Source: Eubacteriales bacterium (GTDB lineage Bacteria > Bacillota > Clostridia > Oscillospirales > Butyricicoccaceae). From it: a stretch of DNA of 64,000 nt. Position 1 is the stretch's first letter, and every line of letters starts with the position of its first letter. The notes below the pieces were generated by a model. The model worked only from the letters and a program-made list of their open reading frames with translations, had not been told where the DNA came from and searched no databases. Shown here one piece after another: positions 34,187 to 43,400 of the stretch. The stretch covers positions 1-64,000 of the forward strand of contig JAUNWG010000004.1 of the NCBI GenBank assembly GCA_030540435.1. The letters run 5' to 3'. A program made the position numbers and the translations under genes.

Positions 34187-34212
34187 CATATTGCATTTAT
34201 AGATGCAATATG
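34187..34212. promoter_or_regulatory. Inverted repeat between divergent XRE and MRIEKFYYSE genes
   Basis: CATATTGCAT and ATGCAATATG (perfect 10 bp) flank a 6-bp centre. A further TTGCAT half-site lies just downstream, near 34230. It is probably the operator of the XRE regulator. Confidence 0.55.
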
Positions 34213-34261
34213 TTAAAATTTTAAGGCAGATTGCATGAAATGGTTGAATGGGAGAATACAA

Positions 34262-34765
34262 ATGCGAATAGAAAAATTCTACTACTCCGAAAGCATAGCC
34301 GCATGTGAAGCGCGGAAAAAGGAAATGTGGGAGAAGCTGCGCAGTGAAATCAACATGCCGCAAGGGATGTCGGAGGAAGAGGAAAAGGAGTGGGAGTGGA
34401 AAGCCGTGAAGGATATGGTCAGTAAGATCATGCCGTCGACCGAGGTATATACGATGCTGGATCCAAGAAAGTACGATCTGTTTTTCGTGCTGGCGCAGGT
34501 CAGCGTTCGGCTTGCGCAGGCGCTGACTGCAAATCTGCTGGTTTATACAGAGGATATGACCGGTTGGATCATTTTCGTCGGTACATCCATATATTGTGAA
34601 GACAGGGACAAGGACATATTCAGTAGGCTAGTCTCTGCCGCCAATGGGATGCATATATCTGCGTCGGTAGACACGGGCAAAGGCAGCCCGACAGATGTTG
34701 ACAATGCGGTGCAGGCGACATTCTGGTTTGATTTGTGTACTGCCATGACCGAAACCAGTCTGTGA
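34262..34765 (+). CDS. Unknown protein, MRIEKFYYSE family (cassette 1)
   Basis: A 167-residue soluble protein that I do not recognise. It begins MRIEKFYYSESIAACEARKK, has a charged helical stretch (about 17-55, with SEEEEKEWEWKAVKDMV), then a more hydrophobic alpha/beta part (DPRKYDLFFVLAQVSVRLAQ, then NLLVYTEDMTGWIIFVGTSI). There is no signal peptide or TM helix. The start matches that of its paralog at 57543; an upstream ATG at 34235 is not shared. The two genes are almost identical at DNA level over the first 60 nt and then diverge. Each is divergent from an XRE gene. Confidence 0.75.
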   Translation: MRIEKFYYSESIAACEARKKEMWEKLRSEINMPQGMSEEEEKEWEWKAVKDMVSKIMPSTEVYTMLDPRKYDLFFVLAQVSVRLAQALTANLLVYTEDMTGWIIFVGTSIYCEDRDKDIFSRLVSAANGMHISASVDTGKGSPTDVDNAVQATFWFDLCTAMTETSL

Positions 34766-34834
34766 TTATTTGGATGTTGCGAAGTGGTACGGAATGCGCT
34801 ATACTCATATTAGGTGCAAAGGAAGTGAAATGAG

Positions 34835-35320
34835 ATGGCACAGACCGACAGCAAAGCAGAACAATCCGTACAGACGGAAAAACCGCGGGATAAAAAGAAA
34901 ATTCAACAGAAAATAAGCTACTATATTTCACTGGCAACGGGATATGTTGAGATCGTCATGGGCTGTATTATTATGGCGATTATTGTCATTCTGACAGTAC
35001 AGCTGATTTTAGATTTCCCGGAAAATATGTTTGATTTCCACAGTGATGGGTTTACAACGTTCCTTTCGGATATGCTCACTCTGGTTGTGGGATTGGAGTT
35101 CGTCAAGATGCTGTGTATGCATACGGCAGACACGGTAATTGAGGTGCTGATGTTTGCGACCGCACGGCAGATGATCGTAGAACATTTGAACGCAGTGGAT
35201 ACATTGATCGGCATTATTACAATTGGCATTCTGTTTGCGATCCGCAAATACCTGCTCATGGAGAACAAAAAGAAAGGGACAGACAGGAAATTACCGAAGA
35301 ATCAGGAACAGCAGGACTGA
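34835..35320 (+). CDS. PsiE-like membrane protein
   Basis: A 161-residue protein. After a charged 28-residue cytoplasmic N-terminus it has about four hydrophobic helices (near 33-60, 70-90, 100-118 and 120-140) and a basic C-terminus. The stretch FVKMLCMHTADTVIEVLMFA with ATARQMIVEH resembles phosphate-starvation-inducible PsiE proteins. GGAAGTGAAATGAG lies before the start. Its function is unknown even in the family. It is 2 kb from the pst operon, which may be coincidence. Confidence 0.65.
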   Translation: MAQTDSKAEQSVQTEKPRDKKKIQQKISYYISLATGYVEIVMGCIIMAIIVILTVQLILDFPENMFDFHSDGFTTFLSDMLTLVVGLEFVKMLCMHTADTVIEVLMFATARQMIVEHLNAVDTLIGIITIGILFAIRKYLLMENKKKGTDRKLPKNQEQQD

Positions 35321-35366
35321 AAAACAGCCCTGCTGTAAAAAAAGTCGAAAAATTGAAAAATTTTTC

Positions 35367-35395
35367 TTGACTTTGCCGCGGTTCTATTATATACT
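35367..35395 (+). promoter_or_regulatory. Promoter of tRNA pair
   Basis: TTGACT and TATACT with a 17-bp spacer lie about 95 bp upstream of the mature tRNA-Phe end. Confidence 0.65.
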
Positions 35396-35495
35396 AAACA
35401 AGCACTGCAAAAGTGCGGTGTTTTCCACGCCATGTATAGAATTTGGCGTTTTCAATACTCTTTTTGTTGTGGAAAATGCAGCAGAAAGACCCTTT

Positions 35496-35571
35496 GCCTC
35501 TGTAGCTCAGTTGGTAGAGCAGGGGACTGAAAATCCCCGTGTCGGTGGTTCGATTCCGCCCGGAGGCACCA
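35496..35571 (+). tRNA. tRNA-Phe (GAA)
   Basis: A full cloverleaf: acceptor GCCTCTG/CGGAGGC, D-arm GCTC..GAGC, anticodon stem GGGGA/TCCCC with loop CTGAAAA (anticodon GAA at 35529-35531), T-loop TTCGATT, and encoded CCA. Confidence 0.96.
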
Positions 35572-35576
35572 AATAT

Positions 35577-35652
35577 GCGGATGTAGCTCATCTGGTAGAG
35601 CGCCACCTTGCCAAGGTGGAGGTAGCGAGTTCGAGCCTCGTCATCCGCTCCA
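35577..35652 (+). tRNA. tRNA-Gly (GCC)
   Basis: A full cloverleaf: acceptor GCGGATG/CATCCGC, anticodon stem CCACC/GGTGG with loop TTGCCAA (anticodon GCC), T-arm GCGAG-TTCGAGC-CTCGT, and encoded CCA. It lies 5 nt after tRNA-Phe, so they are co-transcribed. Confidence 0.96.
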
Positions 35653-35968
35653 TGAAAGTAACTGTGTGAAGCAGTTACTTTTTTATTTTTCCAAATAACT
35701 GTGTGCAACTCGCTACCTCCACCCGTCGTCGAAGACGACTTATCATTGAGGTAGTGGGCCCCGAAGAAATCGAAGATTTCTTTGGGTACGGAAGCGAGTT
35801 CAAGCCTCGTCATCCGCTCCACGTCGGAGCAAGCGACATATCGTTTGCTCCGACTTTTTTGTGCCAAAAAGTCAGAGCGCACTCATTTTGCTGCTCCTCC
35901 TTTCCAAATCCCAACCGCTGCGCTGGGTTGCGATTTGGGTATGTGAAGCAGTTACTTTTTTATTTTTG
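35653..35968. repeat. tRNA-Gly debris and direct repeats downstream of the tRNAs
   Basis: The last 29 nt of tRNA-Gly (35624-35652) recur at 35793-35821 with one change. A 17-nt inverted copy of its variable/T-arm region lies at 35707-35723. A 26-nt perfect direct repeat (starting TGTGAAGCAGTTAC) occurs at 35665-35690 and 35942-35967. Two terminator hairpins are present: AAGTAACTG/CAGTTACTT with T-run near 35656-35683, and GTCGGAGCAA/TTGCTCCGAC with TTTTTT at 35823-35860. There is no integrase gene. It looks like the scar of insertion and deletion at a tRNA 3' end. Confidence 0.7.
35823..35860 (+). terminator. Terminator downstream of tRNA debris
   Basis: GTCGGAGCAA and TTGCTCCGAC form a perfect 10-bp stem, followed by TTTTTTG. 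Confidence 0.8.
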
Positions 35969-35997
35969 TTGACTTGCCTAACAGCGTCTGTTATCCT
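35969..35997 (+). promoter_or_regulatory. Promoter of toxin mRNA 1
   Basis: TTGACT and TATCCT with a 17-bp spacer predict transcription from about 36004, exactly where the conserved GGGCATACC begins. The second toxin locus has the same geometry (TTGACT, 17 bp, TATCTT). Confidence 0.7.
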
Positions 35998-36003
35998 AAT
36001 AAC

Positions 36004-36108
36004 GGGCATACCATTCGCGGTAGGCGGTAGCTGTACTCTCCTTGATGCTATTAAGGAGGGTCGGTAAATTTCTTTTACTCATCCTCCTGGAAAGGAGGGT
36101 GATGGCGT
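36004..36108 (+). promoter_or_regulatory. Structured 5' leader of toxin mRNA 1
   Basis: GGGCATACC (36004-36012) and TAGGCGGTA (36021-36029) can pair with TACCGTCTATCGGTATGCCC (36273-36292) beyond the coding region, closing the mRNA 5' to 3'. Just before the start codon, CATCCTCC (36080-36087) pairs with GGAGGGTG (36094-36101), burying the ribosome binding site. Both features are conserved at 56322-56424, with compensating G-U changes. Confidence 0.7.
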
Positions 36109-36216
36109 ATGTACGTTACATATTCTGAGTTATTCCAGCTGTTAAACTTGCTGGTGAACTTTGGTCTGTTAGTCGTCGCAATCGTGGCGTTGTATGTACA
36201 AAATAAAAAGAAATAA
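36109..36216 (+). CDS. Holin-like type I toxin, 35 residues (copy 1)
   Basis: A 35-residue peptide beginning MYVTYSELFQLLNLL, with one hydrophobic helix (about 8-29) and the polar tail VQNKKK. Size, single TM helix, basic end and an overlapping antisense RNA match the holin-like toxin (Hol-Tox) / TxpA class of type I toxins, which damage the membrane. A strong AAAGGAGGGTGAT ribosome binding site is hidden in a hairpin. The paralog at 56425 shares the first ten residues and the NKKK end. The stop codon lies within the terminator stem. Confidence 0.75.
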   Translation: MYVTYSELFQLLNLLVNFGLLVVAIVALYVQNKKK

Positions 36217-36308
36217 CCGCCTGAACTGCTAACTCCACGGCGGTTATTTCATAATCTTCAGGGAAGGTGCAGTACCGTCTATCGGTATGCCCTTCTTATT
36301 TCTTTTAC
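36201..36308 (-). ncRNA. Antisense RNA antitoxin 1 (predicted)
   Basis: The promoter at 36315-36343 predicts a minus-strand RNA of about 108 nt starting near 36308. It ends at the stem GAAATAACCGCC/GGCGGTTATTTC, followed on the minus strand by TTTTTATTTT. It is fully complementary to the 3' end of the toxin mRNA, including the region that pairs with the mRNA 5' end and the toxin stop codon. Ends are estimated from sequence only. Confidence 0.65.
36210..36250. terminator. Bidirectional terminator of toxin and antisense RNA 1
   Basis: A perfect 12-bp stem GAAATAACCGCC/GGCGGTTATTTC encloses a 17-nt loop. A strong T-run follows only on the minus strand. Confidence 0.7.
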
Positions 36309-36314
36309 ACATTT

Positions 36315-36343
36315 ATTATAACATGCAGATGGTACAGCGTCAA
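36315..36343 (-). promoter_or_regulatory. Promoter of antisense RNA 1
   Basis: On the minus strand TTGACG and TATAAT are 17 bp apart, near-perfect consensus, pointing into the 3' end of the toxin transcript. It is stronger than the toxin promoter, as expected for an antitoxin. Confidence 0.75.
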
Positions 36344-36361
36344 GCAGGATTCTGTTACGGT

Positions 36362-36943
36362 TCAGTTTTCTGGTTTTACTCCGAGAACAGCGCCGGCTCG
36401 AATTTCCTGCTTTACTTTCTGTACAATTTCCTGCGCGTCGTATCCATCGACATCGAGCATTTCCGCTTTGATTAGCTTGACCTCTGGGATACCGAAATAC
36501 TGCTGCGCCAGATCACGGATATAATGAAAGCTGTAATCCGGCACATATGGGCCGCCAGCGGTGGTCACATAGTACAGCTTACTTGCTTTGCATAAGCCTT
36601 CGGGTATCCCGTTTTCCCCATATTGGGACACGATACCGGTTGCATAAATGTTTTCGATGTAAACCTTTAAACTGGAAGGGAAGGATAAATCCCAAAACGG
36701 CGCGGAGATTACGATGGTATCGGCTGACGCAAATTGCTTCGCATACCCAAACATCGGGTCGGAATAGCATTGATCTTGGATCAATGCAGCGCGTTTATTT
36801 AATGTATCCACGGTCAAGGGCTTTAGGTTTTCCTGCTCAAGGTTTAATTCGGTATAGTTGCCGCCCAATTGGGTTAAAAGCTCTCTGGCGATGGAATCTG
36901 TTCTGGAATCCTCCCGGACGCAGCTGTTAATATATAATATCAT
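36362..36943 (-). CDS. FMN-dependent NADH-azoreductase-like flavodoxin-fold oxidoreductase
   Basis: A 193-residue flavodoxin-like protein of the AzoR/NQO group: YINSCVREDSRTDSIARELL at the FMN phosphate site, ISAPFWDLSFPSSLKVYIEN, and the TTAGGPY motif contacting flavin. It reduces quinones, azo or nitro compounds using NADH. The start follows AAAGGGGA. The frame continues far upstream into addB territory, but only this part makes sense. It is transcribed divergently from addB. Confidence 0.88.
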   Translation of the reverse strand: MILYINSCVREDSRTDSIARELLTQLGGNYTELNLEQENLKPLTVDTLNKRAALIQDQCYSDPMFGYAKQFASADTIVISAPFWDLSFPSSLKVYIENIYATGIVSQYGENGIPEGLCKASKLYYVTTAGGPYVPDYSFHYIRDLAQQYFGIPEVKLIKAEMLDVDGYDAQEIVQKVKQEIRAGAVLGVKPEN

Positions 36944-37085
36944 ACGGTCGTTCCCCTTTCTTTTCACTGGAATATGTTTCATTATAACAGAAATAAGGCA
37001 CAAAATATACTTTTTTGACGACTGGAGCCGGAAAAACCTTCCGGCTTTTACTTTTGCGCTGATTCTGGTATACTGGAGCATAGAA

Positions 37086-40000
37086 ATGGCGGTGAAAGCA
37101 TTGAGAATACAAATAGGGCGTGCCGGGAGCGGCAAGACAACTGCGATCCTGCGGCATATCGCGTCGAAGGCGAACAGCGGCAGGAAACAGATATTGATCG
37201 TTCCGGAGCTGGCGTCGCATGAATATGAACGCCTGTTGGCGCAATATACAAAGAATCTGGGGGCGCGATATGCAGAGGTGCTGACCTTCCGCCGGATTGC
37301 AAACCGTGTGTTTTCCGAAGCGGGCGGTCTGGCAGATACCGTTCTGACGCCTGCGGGACGGCTGCTGGTATTATATGAAGCCGTGCGGCGTTCGGCGGAT
37401 GCCCTTGCACTGTACAGCGGCGCAACGCGCAAGCCGGATGTGCTGCGGGAGCTGTTGCAGGTGTTGGATGAAATGAAATGTGCACAGATCTCGCCGGAGG
37501 ATATGCTGCGTGCCGCCGCAGAAACCGATGGGCATTTAGCGGCAAAGCTGCGCGATCTGGGACAGATTGGCATGGTGTATGACACACTGACGCAGGAAGA
37601 ACTGCCGGATCCCCGCGACCAGCTGACAAGGGTCACGGAGCGGCTGCCGGAAAGCCGTCTGTTTGACAATGCTGAGGTGTATTTCGACCGTTTTGATAAC
37701 TTTAATAAACAGGAATTGGACATGATTGGTTTCCTGCTGTGCAGGCATGTGCCGGTGACTGTTGCGCTGACTGGAGACCTGTCTCAGCCAGAGTTGTTCC
37801 CGGAGACGCATCTGGCGCTGGCGCGTCTGCGTGCGCTTGCCGGACGGTGCGGAGAACCGGTAGAGCTGGAACATTTTCCGTCATTGTATTTGCCGCGCCC
37901 ACGGGATCTGGCGGTTTTGGAGCAATATGTCCTGCAGCCCTATGGACAGCAGTTTGAAAGCGACAAAAGCAGCGTCAGGCTGCATGCGGCGGGGGATCTG
38001 TTTTCGGAATGTGAATATGCGGCGGCATATATCCGCCGATTGCTGCGCGAAACCGATGCAAGGCGACGGGATATCGTTGTGACCGCACGGAATTTTGAGC
38101 AATATGCGCCGCTGCTTGAATTGGTATTTGAGCGGTATGACATCCCGATTTTCCTCAGTGAGAAGCATGATATTTTACAAAAACCGGTGCTGTCGCTGGT
38201 CGATGCGGCGCTGCATACCGTCACGGGCGGCTGGCGGTATGAGGATATGTTTACCTATCTCAAGACCGGCTTTGCCGGTTTGACTGTCGAGGAATGCGAT
38301 GTGCTGGAAAATTATGTGCTGTTTTGGCGCATTCGGGGAAGCATGTGGCATAAGCCGTTTACCGGCAGCCCGGACAGCTTTGACGGCGGGATGGATGAAC
38401 AGGCGGAGGCGGAGCTTGCGCACCTCAATGCACTGCGCGAACGTGCGGTGCAGCCGCTTCTGGCATTAAAGGAAGGGCTGGATGGCGCGCAGACAGCGAC
38501 GCAGTATGTACAGGCGTTGTATGACTTCCTCGAAGCGATCGATGCGCCGGAACGAATTGCTGCCCGCGCGCAGCGGCATGAAGAGGCAGGACGGCTGCAA
38601 ACCGCAGAAGAATACCGCCAGCTGTGGGAAATTTTGGTACAGGCGATGGAGCAGTTTGCATGGGTGCAGGGGGATGCACCCATGGAGACGGATGCATTTG
38701 TGACGCTGCTGGGGCTGGTGCTGACGGAATATGATGTCGGCACGATACCGGTGTCACTCGACCGCGTGACCTGCGGTTCCATCGACCGTGTGTGCAAGAC
38801 CGGCATCCCGCATTTGATCGTACTCGGCATGAACGACGGCGTGCTGCCTGCGGCGGGAGAGAGCGGCGGCATTTTGACCGATCATGACCGCGCGATGCTG
38901 CTCGGCTTGGAGGTCGAGTTGGAAACCAGTGAGGACCGTATCGCGCAGGAGCAAGCGGCGATCTACCGTGTGTTTGCGTCGGCGTCGGAAACGCTGCTGC
39001 TGTCGTGGAGCAGCAGCGGCGCGGATGGGGAGCTGCGCCCGTCCTATCTGATCGGTACGGTGCGGCAGCTGCTGCACGGCGTACCGGAGACCAGTGAGAA
39101 CGAGCTGGGCCAGCAGTATCAGCTGGAAGCGGAGCGGCCACGGTTTGACCTCGCCTGCCGGGGCGCGGCACAGGATGCTTCCGCGGCAGCGCAGGCAGCA
39201 TTGGCGGCGACCGATACGCCGATCATCCCGATGGAAAAATCCGTGCGCGGCCCGCTGACAGACACCAGCGTCATTCACGCGTTATATGGCGAACGGCTGC
39301 GCGTGACGGCCTCCCGCGTGGATGCTTTTTACCAGTGTCAGTATGCGTATTTTCTGCGCTATGGATTGCGGGCAAAGGAGCGCCGCCGCGCGGCGTTTGA
39401 CGCGCCGGAGATGGGCACCTTCCTGCATTATGTCCTGGAGCATACCCTGCAGGAGCTGCGGGAGCAGGATGTAAACGGAGCGCCCGACCGGGAGACTATG
39501 CATGAGATTGCGCAGAAATGGACACAGACCTATGTGGAAACCGTGCTGGGCGGGCTGGAACAGCATACCGCGCGTTTCCGGCATTTATTCCGCCGTCTGG
39601 TGCACATGCTGGATGATATTTTAGACAATCTGTTGGAGGAAATGACGTGCTCGGATTTTGAACCCATTGATTTTGAGCTGAACTTTTCCCGCAGTGGCGA
39701 CCTGCCGCCCGTCCTCATTGACAGCCCGGAGGGCACGCTGGAGATGAACGGCAAGGTCGACCGCGTCGACGGATATATTAAGGATGGCGCATTGTATGTG
39801 CGCGTGTTGGACTATAAGAGCGGACAGAAGAAATTCGAGCTGTCTGACCTGTGGTACGGACTGAATGTCCAGCTGCTGCTGTACCTGTTTGCCATCCAGC
39901 ACCACGGCTTGGAGCGTTACCGCGCGCGACTGGCGGGCGATATCGACTGCATCGTGCCGGCAGGCGCGCTGTATGTACCGGCGCGCAGTGCGCTCATTCA

Positions 40001-40463
40001 GGCGCCGCGGGATACGGACGATGAGACGCTGGATAAGCTGCGCAAAAAGCAGCTGCGCCGGTCCGGTTTGCTGCTGGATGATCCGGCGGTCATTGAAGCG
40101 ATGGAGCACGGCATTACAAAGGAAGGCGCGTTCCTGCCGATTGGATTCCGCGCAAAGGACGGCGCGCCGACAGCGGCAAGCCTGTCCAGCCTCGCAAGCA
40201 TGGAAAAAATGGGGCAGCTCAGCGCACATATCCGCAAGATCCTGCGGGATATGGGACGGGAGCTGCTGCACGGCAGTATGGAGGCCAAGCCGGTGCGGCG
40301 CGGCCCGGCAGAGGATGTCTGCCAGTGGTGTCCATACCGCGCGATCTGCCGGTTTGACGCCAAGCTGGGCGACAAGCCGCATACGATTGCAAAAATCAAG
40401 CCGGAGGAATTCTGGCAGAGCATAGCGGATCAGCTGGAAGGAGAGGAAACACATGGGCGTTAA
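37086..40463 (+). CDS. addB: AddB, ATP-dependent helicase/exonuclease subunit
   Basis: A 1125-residue subunit of the AddAB recombination complex that resects double-strand breaks. It has the Walker A GRAGSGKTT near the N-terminus, degenerate helicase motifs, a C-terminal RecB-type nuclease (EMNGKVDRVDGY then VLDYKSG), and an iron-sulfur cluster from YQCQYAYFLRYG plus CQWCPYRAIC. ATG at 37086 with GGAG was chosen; the frame stays open for 76 codons upstream but crosses the divergent promoter region. It overlaps addA by 11 nt. Confidence 0.95.
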   Translation: MAVKALRIQIGRAGSGKTTAILRHIASKANSGRKQILIVPELASHEYERLLAQYTKNLGARYAEVLTFRRIANRVFSEAGGLADTVLTPAGRLLVLYEAVRRSADALALYSGATRKPDVLRELLQVLDEMKCAQISPEDMLRAAAETDGHLAAKLRDLGQIGMVYDTLTQEELPDPRDQLTRVTERLPESRLFDNAEVYFDRFDNFNKQELDMIGFLLCRHVPVTVALTGDLSQPELFPETHLALARLRALAGRCGEPVELEHFPSLYLPRPRDLAVLEQYVLQPYGQQFESDKSSVRLHAAGDLFSECEYAAAYIRRLLRETDARRRDIVVTARNFEQYAPLLELVFERYDIPIFLSEKHDILQKPVLSLVDAALHTVTGGWRYEDMFTYLKTGFAGLTVEECDVLENYVLFWRIRGSMWHKPFTGSPDSFDGGMDEQAEAELAHLNALRERAVQPLLALKEGLDGAQTATQYVQALYDFLEAIDAPERIAARAQRHEEAGRLQTAEEYRQLWEILVQAMEQFAWVQGDAPMETDAFVTLLGLVLTEYDVGTIPVSLDRVTCGSIDRVCKTGIPHLIVLGMNDGVLPAAGESGGILTDHDRAMLLGLEVELETSEDRIAQEQAAIYRVFASASETLLLSWSSSGADGELRPSYLIGTVRQLLHGVPETSENELGQQYQLEAERPRFDLACRGAAQDASAAAQAALAATDTPIIPMEKSVRGPLTDTSVIHALYGERLRVTASRVDAFYQCQYAYFLRYGLRAKERRRAAFDAPEMGTFLHYVLEHTLQELREQDVNGAPDRETMHEIAQKWTQTYVETVLGGLEQHTARFRHLFRRLVHMLDDILDNLLEEMTCSDFEPIDFELNFSRSGDLPPVLIDSPEGTLEMNGKVDRVDGYIKDGALYVRVLDYKSGQKKFELSDLWYGLNVQLLLYLFAIQHHGLERYRARLAGDIDCIVPAGALYVPARSALIQAPRDTDDETLDKLRKKQLRRSGLLLDDPAVIEAMEHGITKEGAFLPIGFRAKDGAPTAASLSSLASMEKMGQLSAHIRKILRDMGRELLHGSMEAKPVRRGPAEDVCQWCPYRAICRFDAKLGDKPHTIAKIKPEEFWQSIADQLEGEETHGR

Positions 40464-43400
40464 CTGGACACCGGAGCAGCAGGCGGCGATCTACAACCGC
40501 GGCGGCACGCTGCTGGTATCTGCGGCAGCCGGTTCGGGTAAGACAGCGGTGCTTGTGCAGCGCGTATTGGAGCGTGTGACAGACACCGAAGACCCGTGTG
40601 ACATCGATTCCTTCCTGGTTGTCACGTTTACCAAGGCGGCGGCAAGCGAAATGCGCGGCAAGATCGCGGATGCGTTGACCGAACTGGCGGCGAAACATCC
40701 GCGGGATGCGCGGCTGCGGCGGCAGCTGATGCTGGTGCACCGGGCAAAGATCACGACGGTACATGCCTTTTGTATGGGCCTGCTGCGGGAGCACTTCCAT
40801 GAGCTGGGTCTGCCGCCCGACTTCCGCACAGCGGACGAGAGCGAGCAGAACGTCATGCAGCTGGATGTGCTGGAGGATGTGCTGGAAGCGCAGTATGAAC
40901 GGGAGGATGCGGGGTTTTCCGCACTGGTGGATGCACTGAGCAGCGGACGCGACGACCGCCAGCTGAGCAATATCGTGCTGGAGACCTTTAAAAACCTACA
41001 GGCATCCCCGCAGCCTACGAAGGTGTTGGCGGGCTACAAGGAGCAGTTTGTCCGCCCATTTGACCGGCTGGCGGATACCGATTGGGGACGGGAGCTGCTG
41101 GATACAGCACGGGATCGCATCCTCTATGCCATCTCCGCCCTTGACGATGCATTGGAGGAAATGCAGGGCGCAGCGGATGTGTGCGAAAAGTACGAGCCTG
41201 CCTTTTTGGACGACCGCAATCAGGCACGGAATCTGCTGGCGTTGGTGGAGGACGGCTCGTGGGACGAGGCCGTGCGGCAGTGCCGCGCAGTTCGCAGCGG
41301 GCGGATGCGGCTGGCAGCCATCCGCGGCTATGAAGACAAGGCGTTCCTCGACCGGCTCAAGCAGGCGCGGGAGGTGTGGAAGGACATTTCCTTTGCACTG
41401 TCGGACAGTGTGCTGTGCGTCAGTGAGGCTGAGGTGCGGCTGGATATGGAAATGATGGCGCCTGCGGTGTGCGCGCTGTGCGATACGGTACAGGCGTTTA
41501 TGGAAGCCTATCAGGCAGAAAAGCTGCGGCGCGGCGTGGTGGATTTCAACGATCTGGAGCATTTTGCCGTCGACCTGCTGGTGGATGAGGACGGAAGCCC
41601 GACTGCACTTGCAAAAGAGATGCACTTTTCCGAAATCATGGTCGACGAATATCAGGACACCAACGCTGTACAGGACGCGATCTTCCGCGCCGTCAGCGAA
41701 GATGAGAAGAACATCTTTATGGTCGGCGACGTTAAACAGAGCATCTACCGCTTCCGGCTTGCCAATCCGGCGATCTTCCTGCAAAAATATCTGGATTACA
41801 GCGATGCGGACAAGGTGCACGACGATAGTCCGCGGCGCATTGTGCTGTCGCGCAATTTCCGTTCGCGCCCGGAGGTGCTGGACAGCGTGAATTACCTGTT
41901 TTCTGCGTTGATGAGCAAACGGCTGGGCGATCTGGATTACACCGACCGGGAAGCGCTGTACGTTGGCGCTGACTTCCCACAGGGGGAGGACGACTACCGC
42001 ACGGAGGTATGCGTGCTGGAAACCGCATCGGAGGAAGAGGATACGCCGGAGGCGATCCGGCAGGAAGCGGCTTACTGTGCAGACCGCATTCGGCAAATGC
42101 TGGACGACGGCTTCCGCGTGACGGACAAGCGCAGCGGCGCACTGCGTCCGTGCCGGCCGGAGGATTTTGTCATCCTGCTGCGTTCGGTGAAAAACAAAGC
42201 GCCGGTGTTCCAGAAGGAGCTTGCGCTGCGGGGCATCCCATCCGGGGCGGATACGCCGGACGACATGCTGGACACGCCGGAGATTTTGACGCTGATTGCA
42301 TGGCTGGAGGTCGTGGATAACCCGCGGCAGGATGTACCGCTGCTGGCAGTGCTGACTTCACCGCTGGCGGGCTTTACGGAGGAAGAACTGGCGGAGATCC
42401 GGCTGGAAGACCGCGAGCACGATTTTTACAGCGCGCTGTGCGCAGCGGCGGAGACGACGCCAAAGGCGCAGGCATTTTTGGAACAGCTGGATGAGCTGCG
42501 GCTGATGTCGGCGGATTTACCGGTGCGGCAGCTGCTGTGGCGCATCGTGGACAGCACCGGCGCGCTGGGTGTTTTCGGCGCAATGCCGAACGGGCGCGCG
42601 CGGCAGCATCATATTACGGCGCTGTTGGAGCTGGCGGGCAGCTTTGAGCGCGGTGGAAGCAGGGGGCTGTTTGCCTTTGTGCGCTATCTGCGCGAGCTGC
42701 GGGAGACGGACGGCACGATGACCGTGCCGGACAGCGAGGAAGCCGCCGGGATGGTGCGCATCATGACCATCCACAAGTCCAAGGGTCTGGAATTTCCAAT
42801 CGTCATTTTGGCGAACTGCGCAAAGCGGTTCAACGAGCTGGATCTGCACAAGCCGGTGTTGCTGCATGAACGCATGGGCGTGAGTATGCGCTGCCGCGAT
42901 ACGCAGCGCGGCATCCAGTATGACGGATTAGACCGGCGGGCGATGGCGTCCGCCCTGCGGCGGGAAATGGTCAGCGAGGAGCTGCGCATCTTATATGTTG
43001 CGCTCACCCGCGCAAAGGAAAAGCTCATCTGTACCTGTGCGCTCAAGGGCGTGGAAAAGCAGGCGGAAAAATGGGCGGCGATCGCGGCGCTCGACCCGAT
43101 CCCGTCATATGCGCTGGCAGGCGCGAACCAGTATGCCCTGTGGCTGGGCGTGCCGTTGCTGCGGCATCCGGGCGCGATGCAGCTGCGGCAGCTGTGCACG
43201 CGTGCGCCGGAATTGGATGTAACTGCGCCGGATTGCTTTACCGTACATGTCATCCCCTTCCGGCGGCAGGAGGAGATAGAGACGGTGCGCGATCACGGGA
43301 CGATCGCCGAGCGGGAACGCATGGAGGCGCCGGTGCTCCGACCGTATGCAGCGGACAGCCTGCGTGACCTGCCGTCCAAGCTGACGGCGACGGCGATCAC

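Noticed and set aside
36109-36216. Prophage holin gene
   Set aside because: No endolysin, portal, tail or integrase genes are near, and the antisense-RNA arrangement fits a chromosomal type I toxin.
36858-37085. Upstream extension of addB by 76 codons
   Set aside because: It would cross the divergent azoreductase gene and promoter region, and AddB proteins start at the ATP-binding motif as chosen.
36944-37723. N-terminal extension of the azoreductase gene into a 453-codon frame
   Set aside because: The extension is opposite addB, low in complexity and Ser/Arg rich, while a good ribosome binding site precedes the normal start at 36943.
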